From Acidobacteriota bacterium (lineage in GTDB: Bacteria > Acidobacteriota > Holophagae > Thermotomaculales > Thermotomaculaceae): a stretch of 17,117 nucleotides of DNA. The translations under genes and the position numbers were made by a program. The stretch lies in the NCBI GenBank assembly GCA_003650445.1, contig QMQE01000037.1, positions 1 through 17,117 of the forward strand. Reading direction: 5' to 3'. The notes below the pieces were generated by a model. It worked only from the letters and a program-made list of their open reading frames with translations. It was not told the DNA's origin and made no database searches. Positions 6,276-13,949 of this stretch are shown in pieces (positions within the stretch are counted from its first letter, which is position 1; every line of letters begins with the position of its first letter).

Positions 6276-7997
6276 CTATTGTGTCATTTCGTATTCACCA
6301 TTCAGCGGATAAACATATTCTTTCCACACCTTCCGGTACTCTTCATCATTTCTTTCCGGTTTGATCAGCATAATCCCTTTACAGAATTCACGCTGGTCGT
6401 CCCCGGTCACATGAATATCATAAATTTGAAGGCCGAAAGACGCGAAGTCCCGAACCATAAAATCAAATATCTGGTTTACAACAGCTGAATCTATCCCAGA
6501 CAATCTGCATTGTTCCAGGATGAGCTGTCCATATACTACAATTGAAAACATCTCTCCCACCGGCAGGGAAAATGACGGATCCGCGGCCTGCTCTTTATTG
6601 GGAGCAGCTTCCGTCAGCATCTGTTTGAAAATGTTGACTTGCTCCATAAAACGCGCCACATTGGGCAGATGCTTAAATGTTTCAAAAACAGGCCGGTAAT
6701 CGTGAAAGCGAACCTTTCCCAGGCCCCGGGCCGGCCCCTGGTTAAAGAGATAAGTATCATCCCGGTCATCCAGTACCGGCAACACTTCGGGATATTCCTT
6801 CGGATTAAAAAAATAATTTTCGATAAATTTTCGGATTAACTGTACGTTCACATGTACAGTGCCTTCCAATTTGGACGGCCCCCAGATATCGGATACTCCG
6901 ATGGAAAAGTAGGTGTCTTTCTCAAATCCTTTTGCGGCAATGATGTCCCACAGCAGGGCAATGACCTGCTCGGATTGCAGGGTTACTTTCATTTTGCTGG
7001 TGGGATTGTACAAAAGATACCGGCGGTCATCTGCAGACGCAAGTCGAAAGTAGTCGGTTGCCCGCCGCTGATAGAGTTTCATGGCAATCAAACGGAGCCA
7101 GGCATCCACAAATCCTTTTTGAACATGGGGCATGTCGGTAACCGGCTTTCCATACAATATCCGATTGGCCGCGTGGGTAATCGCTTCATAAAAACAATGT
7201 TCTACAAGGCCGATGGATGCCGGGCCGATGTTGAATTTTCCGATATTTACAGTGTTCAATGCGGCATCCCAGGCAGCCTGGCCCCGGATCAGAATATCTT
7301 CCTCTGAAATCGGATAGTCATGGAGGGCAAAATTTGCCACATATTCCTGATGATTTACCACATTTTTTTTCAATTCATACTGTTTGTGCTCAAAGTTGGT
7401 AACAAAGAATACATAATCACCGCTGCCGTCATCTATTTTCCCGAAAGTGGAGACCATGGCAGCTTCATTTCCGTTTCCAATATAATATTTCTCGCCGTTG
7501 GCAAGATAGGTTCCATCACCGACCGGGGTTAGTTTTGTTTCGGTGGAGTAGATGTCCGCGCCATGTTCTTTCTCAGACAGGCCGTAGGCAAAGATTGCCC
7601 CTTCCTTCAATAAACGGGCCGCCTTTTTTTTCGCCGCCTCGTTGTCACTCATCCAGATGGGGCCCAAACCCAGGATGGTCACCTGAAAACAGTACCAGTA
7701 CCCGAACCCGTAAAATGCCAGAAGTTCACTGTATTCACTGTTCCTTGCCGTGTCCCAGCGACAGTCCGGATCTCCTCCGGCATATTGTTTCGGAGTCAGA
7801 AGTTTCGCAAAAATCTGTTCTTTTTTGAGAAAATCAAGAAATTCCCGGTACCAGATCCGCTGATTAAATTCTTCGATCAAACGGGTTTTCCCCATATTTT
7901 CAAAAAATGAAATAGTTTTGTCCATAATCGCCCGTGAACCCGCATCTGCCATCAAGGACTTAAATTCTTTCGGCTGTATCAGATCGTTCTGATTCAA
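6276..7997 (-). CDS. Acyl-CoA dehydrogenase family protein
   Basis: This is a FAD-dependent acyl-CoA dehydrogenase-fold protein of 573 residues, longer than the roughly 380-400 of the short-chain family. The N-terminal helical domain is followed by the middle beta-domain motif FAYGLSEKEHGADIYSTETK (from about residue 136), equivalent to the family's 'LTEPxAGSD' FAD/substrate block. The segment SKLEGTVHVNV (from about 375) corresponds to 'YEGTxxI', with the catalytic Glu (E378) kept. About 150 extra C-terminal residues follow, of unknown role. The start is chosen as TTG 7997 because AGGAGG (8002-8007) lies just upstream; an upstream TTG at 8048 would place this ribosome site and a palindrome inside the gene. 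It appears monocistronic. The substrate (fatty acyl-, branched- or aryl-CoA) cannot be told, and no electron-transfer flavoprotein genes are nearby. Confidence 0.85.
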   Translation of the reverse strand: MNQNDLIQPKEFKSLMADAGSRAIMDKTISFFENMGKTRLIEEFNQRIWYREFLDFLKKEQIFAKLLTPKQYAGGDPDCRWDTARNSEYSELLAFYGFGYWYCFQVTILGLGPIWMSDNEAAKKKAARLLKEGAIFAYGLSEKEHGADIYSTETKLTPVGDGTYLANGEKYYIGNGNEAAMVSTFGKIDDGSGDYVFFVTNFEHKQYELKKNVVNHQEYVANFALHDYPISEEDILIRGQAAWDAALNTVNIGKFNIGPASIGLVEHCFYEAITHAANRILYGKPVTDMPHVQKGFVDAWLRLIAMKLYQRRATDYFRLASADDRRYLLYNPTSKMKVTLQSEQVIALLWDIIAAKGFEKDTYFSIGVSDIWGPSKLEGTVHVNVQLIRKFIENYFFNPKEYPEVLPVLDDRDDTYLFNQGPARGLGKVRFHDYRPVFETFKHLPNVARFMEQVNIFKQMLTEAAPNKEQAADPSFSLPVGEMFSIVVYGQLILEQCRLSGIDSAVVNQIFDFMVRDFASFGLQIYDIHVTGDDQREFCKGIMLIKPERNDEEYRKVWKEYVYPLNGEYEMTQ

Positions 7998-8010
7998 TGA
8001 TTCCTCCTGC

Positions 8011-8034
8011 CGGACATTCCCCGGGAAATGTCCG
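8011..8034. promoter_or_regulatory. 24-bp palindrome, candidate operator of the acyl-CoA dehydrogenase
   Basis: CGGACATT (8011-8018) and AATGTCCG (8027-8034) are exact inverted copies around CCCCGGGA, which itself pairs except at one position. It lies directly upstream of the AGGAGG ribosome site and just downstream of a promoter-like -10. That is a typical site for a dimeric repressor (for example TetR or GntR type), though an mRNA hairpin masking translation is also possible. No regulator gene is visible in the window. Confidence 0.5.
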
Positions 8035-8052
8035 TTTCGTTTTTTCAATGAA

Positions 8053-8061
8053 AGTGTAACA
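8053..8061 (-). promoter_or_regulatory. Possible extended -10 promoter for the acyl-CoA dehydrogenase
   Basis: Read on the minus strand, TGTTACACT (8061-8053) matches an extended -10 (TG-N-TACACT). No good -35 is seen because the ppdK terminator stem occupies that position. Transcription would begin near 8046, putting the 24-bp palindrome at the start of the leader. Confidence 0.35.
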
Positions 8062-8064
8062 CAT

Positions 8065-8090
8065 AAAAAAAGCCCGCCTCCCGGCGGGCT
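8065..8090 (-). terminator. Intrinsic terminator of the ATPase-ppdK operon
   Basis: AGCCCGCC (8071-8078) and GGCGGGCT (8083-8090) form a perfect 8-bp GC-rich stem with a 4-base loop. On the minus strand it is followed by a run of T (complement of the A-tract 8065-8071). It lies 21 bases after the ppdK stop, a textbook Rho-independent terminator for that gene. Confidence 0.9.
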
Positions 8091-8111
8091 TCCGCCAATT
8101 CACAAAAATGT

Positions 8112-10823
8112 TCAGTCTAAATTCGCCTGAGCGGCAGCGAGAATTGCCACCGGCACCCGGTATGGAGAACAGCTGACATAGTTCAATCCGACATTGTGGC
8201 AGAAATGAACAGATTTCGGATCACCGCCATGTTCTCCGCAGATTCCCAATTTCAAATCCGGCTTTACGCTCCGGCCCTTTTCACAGGCAATTCGTACCAG
8301 TTCTCCGACACCGGCCACATCAATGCTCTGGAAAGGGTCAAAGGGGAAAATCTTCTTGCTCAGGTAGTCACCGATAAAGGTTCCGGCATCATCCCTGGAG
8401 AATCCGAGACCCATCTGGGTCAGGTCGTTGGTACCAAATGAAAAGAACTGTGCAATTTCCGCAATTTCATCGGCAGTTACGGCTGCCCGGGGAACCTCAA
8501 TCATGGTTCCCATCAGGTAGTCCACCCGTTTCCCCCGCTCTTCAAACACGGTTTCAATTTCCTTCACCAGAATCTCTTTCAAATAGGCCAGCTCGGATTT
8601 AAAGCCGACCAGGGGAATCATCACTTCGGGAACCGGGTTCACACCTTTCTCCTTACAGTTTACGGCTGCTTCGAAGATGGCTCGGACCTGCATCTTATAG
8701 ATTTCAGGATAGGTAATACCGAGACGGCAGCCACGGTGCCCCAGCATGGGGTTCATTTCCATCAGGGACTCAATACGCTGCTGGAGGGCTTCAAGTTCCA
8801 CACCAAGTTGTTCAGCCAATTCCCCCTGCGCTTCCGCTTCCTTCGGCAGAAACTCATGAAGGGGGGGGTCCAGGAGACGAACCGTTACCGGCAGATTGTC
8901 CATGGCGGTGAAAATGCCCTCGAAATCTTCCCGCTGCATTGGAAGAATTTTTGCCAATGCCTTTTCCCGTTCTTCGGTGGTTTTGGCAACAATCATTTCC
9001 CGAACGGCAAGGATACGGTCTTCGTCAAAGAACATGTGCTCAGTCCGGCAGAGTCCGATACCCTTCGCGCCAAGGCTCCGTGCGACTTCTGCATCGTGAG
9101 GCGTATCCGCGTTGGTTCGAACGCCCATGCGTTTTGCCTTTTCTGCCCAGCCGATAAGTTTGCTGAAATTCCGGTAAACAATGGAATCATCGGGATGGCC
9201 TTTGCCCTCCACAAGAATCTGAATGACTTCAGACGGCATGGTTTCTACGATTCCTTCCAGCACCTCACCAGTGCTGCCGTCAATGGAGATGTTGTCCCCC
9301 TCTTTCAGTGTCCGTCCACTGGCGGTGACGGTGCCTGCCGCATAGTCAATGTCCAACTCACCGCAGCCGACCACGCAGGGTTTCCCCATGCCCCGGGCCA
9401 CAACCGCCGCGTGGGAGGTCATGCCGCCACGTGCGGTGAGAATACCCTCCGCTACGTCCATTCCCGCAAGATCTTCCGGGGAGGTTTCAAACCGCACCAG
9501 CACTACTTTCCCGGATGCTGACATTTCAATTGCTTTTTCCGCAGACAGGGCAATCCGGCCACTGGCAGCTCCCGGTCCGGCGTTGAGGCCTTTCGCCATC
9601 AAGCGCCCTTCCGCCAGCGCCGCCTTTTTGTTGTCTTCATTGAAAACCGGTGCGAGAAGCTGGGTAATGGCGGTGGGTTCCACCCGTTTCAACCCCTCTT
9701 CTTCCGTCAGCAGGCCCTCTTCCACCAGATCCACCGCAATGCGGATACTGGCAAACCCGGTCCGTTTTCCGTTCCGGGTCTGAAGCAGGTAAAGCTTCCC
9801 TTTTTCAATGGTAAATTCAAGGTCCTGCATATCCCGGTAGTGCGCTTCCAGTTTCTTATAGATCTCCACCAGTTCCTGGTAGATTTCCGGCATTTCCTCT
9901 TCCAGAGATTTCAACTCCGAGTCACCAGCCTGTTCCTTTGAGATGGGATGGGGCGTCCGGATTCCGGCCACAACATCTTCACCCTGCGCATTCACGAGAA
10001 ATTCACCGAAAAAACGCTTCTCACCGGTTGCCGGATCACGGGTGAAGGCAACTCCGGTGGCACAATCATTCCCCATGTTACCGAATACCATGGATTGAAC
10101 GTTGACGGCAGTCCCCCAGTCATCAGGAATGTGGTTGATTCTACGATAGGTAATGGCCCGGTCATTGTTCCAGGAACCAAATACCGCACCAATGGCTTTC
10201 CACAATTGTCTCACTGGTTCCTGGGGAAACTCTTCCCCGGTCTTCTTCTTAAATACTGCCTTGAACTGCGAAACCAGCTCTTTGAGGTCATCGGCACTTA
10301 AATCCGTATCCTGAGCCACGCCCCGGTCCTTTTTCATTGCGGTCAATAGAGACTCAAAATGTTCCGAGTCCATGCCCATGACAACATTCCCGAACATCTG
10401 GATAAAACGACGATAAGAATCAAATGCAAAACGCTCGTTTCCGAAAGCCGCAGCCAACCCCTGAACCGACTGGTCATTGAGTCCGAGGTTCAACACTGTG
10501 TCCATCATCCCAGGCATGGAAACCCGTGCGCCGGAACGGACGGAAACCAGCAGAGGATTGTTGATGTCGCCAAAGGTTTTCCCAAGCTCTTTTTCAAGTC
10601 TCGTTAGATTTTCCTTAACTTGTTCTTCCAGTCCGTCCGGATATTGCCCATTGTTTTTGTAATAATGAACACAAGCCTCTGTTGAAAGGGAAAATCCCGG
10701 CGGTACCGGAACGCCGAGGTTGCACATTTCCGCAAGATTGGCTCCCTTTCCGCCCAACAGATCCTTCATCCCGGCATTGCCTTCCGCGCCCTGCTTTGAA
10801 AAATAATATACGTATTTTTTCAT
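8112..10823 (-). CDS. ppdK: Pyruvate, phosphate dikinase
   Basis: A full-length 903-residue PPDK, which interconverts pyruvate + ATP + phosphate and phosphoenolpyruvate + AMP + pyrophosphate in the cytoplasm. Domains in order: N-terminal ATP-grasp (LLGGKGANLAEM near 22-33, SVRSGARVSMPGMMDT near 94-109), swivelling phosphohistidine domain with GGMTSHAAV (catalytic H471, preceding T469), and C-terminal TIM barrel with GICGEHGGDP (catalytic C862). The length and SMPGMMDT motif separate it from PEP synthase. AGGAGG with a 7-base spacer supports the ATG, which overlaps the upstream ATPase stop by ATGA. The enzyme suggests pyrophosphate-linked glycolysis or gluconeogenesis. A run of eight G at 8861-8868 is present but the frame is intact. 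A strong terminator follows at 8065-8090. Confidence 0.97.
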   Translation of the reverse strand: MKKYVYYFSKQGAEGNAGMKDLLGGKGANLAEMCNLGVPVPPGFSLSTEACVHYYKNNGQYPDGLEEQVKENLTRLEKELGKTFGDINNPLLVSVRSGARVSMPGMMDTVLNLGLNDQSVQGLAAAFGNERFAFDSYRRFIQMFGNVVMGMDSEHFESLLTAMKKDRGVAQDTDLSADDLKELVSQFKAVFKKKTGEEFPQEPVRQLWKAIGAVFGSWNNDRAITYRRINHIPDDWGTAVNVQSMVFGNMGNDCATGVAFTRDPATGEKRFFGEFLVNAQGEDVVAGIRTPHPISKEQAGDSELKSLEEEMPEIYQELVEIYKKLEAHYRDMQDLEFTIEKGKLYLLQTRNGKRTGFASIRIAVDLVEEGLLTEEEGLKRVEPTAITQLLAPVFNEDNKKAALAEGRLMAKGLNAGPGAASGRIALSAEKAIEMSASGKVVLVRFETSPEDLAGMDVAEGILTARGGMTSHAAVVARGMGKPCVVGCGELDIDYAAGTVTASGRTLKEGDNISIDGSTGEVLEGIVETMPSEVIQILVEGKGHPDDSIVYRNFSKLIGWAEKAKRMGVRTNADTPHDAEVARSLGAKGIGLCRTEHMFFDEDRILAVREMIVAKTTEEREKALAKILPMQREDFEGIFTAMDNLPVTVRLLDPPLHEFLPKEAEAQGELAEQLGVELEALQQRIESLMEMNPMLGHRGCRLGITYPEIYKMQVRAIFEAAVNCKEKGVNPVPEVMIPLVGFKSELAYLKEILVKEIETVFEERGKRVDYLMGTMIEVPRAAVTADEIAEIAQFFSFGTNDLTQMGLGFSRDDAGTFIGDYLSKKIFPFDPFQSIDVAGVGELVRIACEKGRSVKPDLKLGICGEHGGDPKSVHFCHNVGLNYVSCSPYRVPVAILAAAQANLD

Positions 10824-12478
10824 TCCTTATCCTCCTGAATACTTGTGATATAACGATTTAAAGCCATTGTCAGCTGGGACTTGGCCGCCTCCCCAATGGG
10901 AAGCTCAATTAGAACATTCTCCTGAGCTTCGCGCAATGAAATCATCAGCATCGAGCGATTCCCAACGGTTCGCTCCACCCGCTCTGCATGGAAATAGGGA
11001 ACATAGTGAGTATTTCGGTTCCCGACCATGCTGATTCCCTGGTTTGTTACGATGACAGCAGCGCTGAATCGCTTGACCTGACGGCCGTTCCGGAAAACCC
11101 GGATTCTTGGAAGTTTTCGCAGCCACCTGGACTGCACACTGACAAGAAGAAGCGGTTCTTCCTTCGCAAACATGTCCCGCACTTTTGAGACATTCATATA
11201 TCCCGCCAGCTCGCCGCTGTTCAACATCCGTTTCAATTCATCCGCCGGATTCGGGCCAGCCTGTGTGTTCAACGCGTACCCACAGGCACCGCACTGTTTC
11301 CTCGCAGGGGGATTGTGCGCCCCACAGAAAGGACATTCTACCATTAAAATCTTTCCACAGAAAGAGCAGAGGGTTGAACCCGGTTTATTCAGAACACCGC
11401 AATGGATACATTGAATTGCACTTGGCGTTACCTTCTTGTCAATCAAAAAATTACAATTCGGGCAATAAATCAGGCCATCGTCAATCAAAGACTCGCAAAA
11501 GGGACATTTCTGCTTCTTTACTTCACTGGCATCCAGTCTGTCGTCATTCAGGTAATTGAAATAATGATAGCTCTCCCCACCCTTGTTCATGTCTCCACAA
11601 GCCTCAGACACCTCGGCGAAATCAATCTTTTTAGAATACATGGAATGGCCGATTACCAGTGTCAGGTCTGAAATAGACAAAATCACCCGGGGACATCCCT
11701 CGGAGAAATTGTAAATCCCTTTCAGGGCTGTTTCACTGAAAATCTTTGAGCTGTCCCCCCCGCAAAGTTGAATCCGATGGGCAACCAGTCGTTTTGTATC
11801 TGCAAAATCAAGATTACGAAGAAAAAAGCGTACCGGCAGCCGTTGCCAGAACTCCGGCATGTTTCGGATAGCCGGTTCCAGCGGTTTCTGGCCGGAAAGG
11901 ATGAAACTCAACAGAAAATTGCCCTTGTAAACCAGATTCATCAAAATACGAAGTTCCTGCAACATTTCCGGATTATGTGCCAGCATCTGCCCTTCATCTA
12001 TCACAACAATACATTTCACATCATTTTCATTCAATTCTGTGAGCTTCTCCCGCATATTATTGAGGATACTGATTTTATCTGAGGTATCAAACTCATCCAC
12101 CCCGAACTGCCGCGCAATTTCCCCCAGCATTTCATTCACAGAAAGAGTCGGATGGTCCAGAAATGCAATGCGAACATCGGAACCGACATCTTCTTCAATG
12201 GTCTGCATGAATTTGTTCAGGAGTGTTGTTTTCCCATCTCCCGCATTTTCAGAAATGAGGAGTGCACCCCCTTTCCCCGAAACAACGGCAAATTTCAGAC
12301 GCACCAGGCACTCCTGATGCTGCTTGCTCATGTAAATCATTGACGGGTCCGGCGCCAGAGCAAAGGGATACTTTTTCAGCCCCCAATATCGAAGATAAGC
12401 GGGGAGCTTCTTAGTCTTTTTCTCCTCACTTTCTGATTTTTCCAACCCCTGTTCTTCCTGTCCTTGAAGCTCTTCCAA
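10820..12478 (-). CDS. ExeA-like AAA ATPase fused to three zinc ribbons and a PH-like C-terminus
   Basis: A 552-residue protein. Residues 27-295 form an ExeA/GspA-type AAA domain: the family opening YLRYWGLKKYPFALAPDP (28-45), Walker A NAGDGKTT (78-85) and Walker B CIVVIDEGQ (156-164). Known relatives drive assembly of secretion or pilus parts but carry a membrane helix and periplasmic peptidoglycan-binding domain. Here those are replaced by three identical-spacing CxxC-x10-CxxC zinc ribbons (C325/328/339/342, C357/360/371/374, C382/385/396/399). A beta-rich region (about 441-545) resembling bacterial PH/GRAM-like domains follows. No membrane segment or signal is seen, so it should be cytoplasmic. 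The start is TTG 12478 with AGGAG seven bases upstream. It overlaps ppdK by ATGA and lies 64 bases after pilR behind its own promoter. The ATPase class is firm; the function is unknown. Confidence 0.8.
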   Translation of the reverse strand: MEELQGQEEQGLEKSESEEKKTKKLPAYLRYWGLKKYPFALAPDPSMIYMSKQHQECLVRLKFAVVSGKGGALLISENAGDGKTTLLNKFMQTIEEDVGSDVRIAFLDHPTLSVNEMLGEIARQFGVDEFDTSDKISILNNMREKLTELNENDVKCIVVIDEGQMLAHNPEMLQELRILMNLVYKGNFLLSFILSGQKPLEPAIRNMPEFWQRLPVRFFLRNLDFADTKRLVAHRIQLCGGDSSKIFSETALKGIYNFSEGCPRVILSISDLTLVIGHSMYSKKIDFAEVSEACGDMNKGGESYHYFNYLNDDRLDASEVKKQKCPFCESLIDDGLIYCPNCNFLIDKKVTPSAIQCIHCGVLNKPGSTLCSFCGKILMVECPFCGAHNPPARKQCGACGYALNTQAGPNPADELKRMLNSGELAGYMNVSKVRDMFAKEEPLLLVSVQSRWLRKLPRIRVFRNGRQVKRFSAAVIVTNQGISMVGNRNTHYVPYFHAERVERTVGNRSMLMISLREAQENVLIELPIGEAAKSQLTMALNRYITSIQEDKE

Positions 12479-12506
12479 AAATATTCTCCTCTTCTGTCAG
12501 ATAGCC

Positions 12507-12537
12507 ATTATAGCGCAGATCATACACTTTCATTCAA
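12507..12537 (-). promoter_or_regulatory. Sigma-70-type promoter of the ATPase-ppdK operon
   Basis: On the minus strand a perfect TATAAT (12512-12507) is preceded by TTGAAT (12537-12532). The spacer of 19 bases is longer than ideal. Transcription would start near 12500, giving a leader of about 20 bases before the ribosome site AGGAG and the TTG start. It fills the gap after pilR. No terminator is seen between pilR and this gene, so read-through from the pil operon is also possible. Confidence 0.6.
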
Positions 12538-12542
12538 ACGCG

Positions 12543-13949
12543 CTACCGGCCGGATGTTGATTTGTTTCCGAATTCTTCACATAATTTATGAAAGTGATAG
12601 CGGAACGAACGGAACGTCATACCGAGAAGGGTAGCCGCCTCATTCATTTTTCCTTCACATTTTTCCATCGCCTTAAGCATATATAGATAACGTATCTGAC
12701 GGAGTTCCCTCTCTACATCCAGTCCATTATCGGAAAGCGCAACCTCGGAAAGTCTGGCAGGCCCGTGGTTTATCTCCTCCGGAAGGTGTTCCGGCATCAC
12801 AATTTCTCCAGGGGAAAATGCCAGGATTCTTTCAATTACGTTCTCCAACTCCCGTATGTTTCCGGGCCAATTGTAATTCTCCAGCCGTCCCAATGCCTCC
12901 GGACTAAGGCGGGGCGGGATCTTTCCAAGGCGTTTGCTTATTTTGTCTACAAAATGCTCAGCCAACAGTGCAATGTCTTTCCGTCGTTCCCTGAGGGGTG
13001 GTAATTGCAGTTGAAACACATTGATTCGAAAAAACAGATCCTGACGAAACTTTTTTTCCTGAATCAGGGATTCCAGGTTTCGGTTGGTTGCCGCCACAAT
13101 TCTTACATCCACACGGATGTCCCGCTCTCCACCAACACGTCGGATAACAAACTCCTGCAATACCCGAAGTAGTTTGGACTGCATACTCATCGGCATTTCA
13201 CCAATCTCATCCAGAAATAATGTCCCACCGTCTGCCAGCTCGAAAAGCCCCTTTCTTGAAGAAACGGCACCGGTATAAGCTCCTTTTACAACACCAAACA
13301 ACTCTGCTTCCAGCAGCGATTCCGGGAGTGCCGCACAATTTACCGACAAAAACCGCTTTTCAGCGCGTTTACTGTTTTTGTGAATTGCTTTAGCCACAAG
13401 TTCCTTCCCCGTTCCACTCTCACCGGTGATAAGAACCGCGAGATCTGTGGGAGCCGCCTGCTGAATCATATGCAGAAGATTTTGAATTCCGGGGCTTTTT
13501 CCGACAATTCCACCACTGTCCACATCTTCCATCAACTGGTGCTTTAAGGTTTTTACATCTTCCCGCATGGCACGGTTGGACAATATTCTTTCAACAACAA
13601 TCCTCAGCTCTTCAATGTCAAATGGTTTCATCAGATAATCAGCTGCACCGAGTTTCAACGCCTGAATCGCTGAAGTAGCCGAAGCAAAAGCGGTCATAAT
13701 CACAAAGTCAGATTGACACCCCCGGTTACGGGCCTCTTGAAACATGTCCAGCCCAGACAGGCCCGGGAGTTTCAAATCTGTTATTACGAGGTCAAATTCG
13801 TTCTTATCAATAAGTTCCAAGGCATCTTCAGCCGTTTCTGCCTGCCGGATTTCCCCGACCTTTTCACGTAATGCCTGGGCCATTACCAACAGCAGGCTTC
13901 TTTCATCGTCAACGATGAGTACTCGGCATGCATTCATTACATCTGTCAT
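12543..13949 (-). CDS. pilR: Sigma-54-dependent response regulator, PilR-like
   Basis: A 468-residue NtrC-class activator, partner of the kinase just upstream. The receiver domain (8-125) has the acidic pair D14/D15, phospho-acceptor D58 and K108. The AAA+ domain (147-375) has Walker A GESGTGKE (176-183), the sigma-54 contact loop and Walker B LFLDEIG (244-250). A Fis-type helix-turn-helix (about 436-456, NEAATLLGMTFRSFRYHFHKL) ends the protein; its TFRSxRY sequence is typical of PilR. The contact loop reads GAYTGA rather than GAFTGA. The ATG at 13949 overlaps the pilS stop by ATGA; a GTG at 13958 or ATG at 13937 are alternatives. It would activate sigma-54 promoters, classically pilA; no such promoter was recognised in the window. 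The gene symbol rests on context plus the helix-turn-helix. Confidence 0.85.
   Translation of the reverse strand: MTDVMNACRVLIVDDERSLLLVMAQALREKVGEIRQAETAEDALELIDKNEFDLVITDLKLPGLSGLDMFQEARNRGCQSDFVIMTAFASATSAIQALKLGAADYLMKPFDIEELRIVVERILSNRAMREDVKTLKHQLMEDVDSGGIVGKSPGIQNLLHMIQQAAPTDLAVLITGESGTGKELVAKAIHKNSKRAEKRFLSVNCAALPESLLEAELFGVVKGAYTGAVSSRKGLFELADGGTLFLDEIGEMPMSMQSKLLRVLQEFVIRRVGGERDIRVDVRIVAATNRNLESLIQEKKFRQDLFFRINVFQLQLPPLRERRKDIALLAEHFVDKISKRLGKIPPRLSPEALGRLENYNWPGNIRELENVIERILAFSPGEIVMPEHLPEEINHGPARLSEVALSDNGLDVERELRQIRYLYMLKAMEKCEGKMNEAATLLGMTFRSFRYHFHKLCEEFGNKSTSGR

Noticed and set aside
8861..8868. Run of eight G in ppdK as a phase-variation or frameshift site
   Set aside because: The frame is intact and the run encodes part of the conserved LLDPPLHEF motif; a single short run in a housekeeping gene is not evidence for phase variation.
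8736..9521. Long plus-strand open frame of 261 codons inside ppdK
   Set aside because: It lies antisense to a well-conserved gene, has no ribosome site or recognisable domain, and is explained by codon bias of ppdK.
8047..12535. Shared word AATGAAAGTGTA near two promoters (8047-8058 plus, 12535-12524 minus)
   Set aside because: A 12-base match between two places is expected by chance in a window this size, and the two copies face opposite ways relative to transcription.
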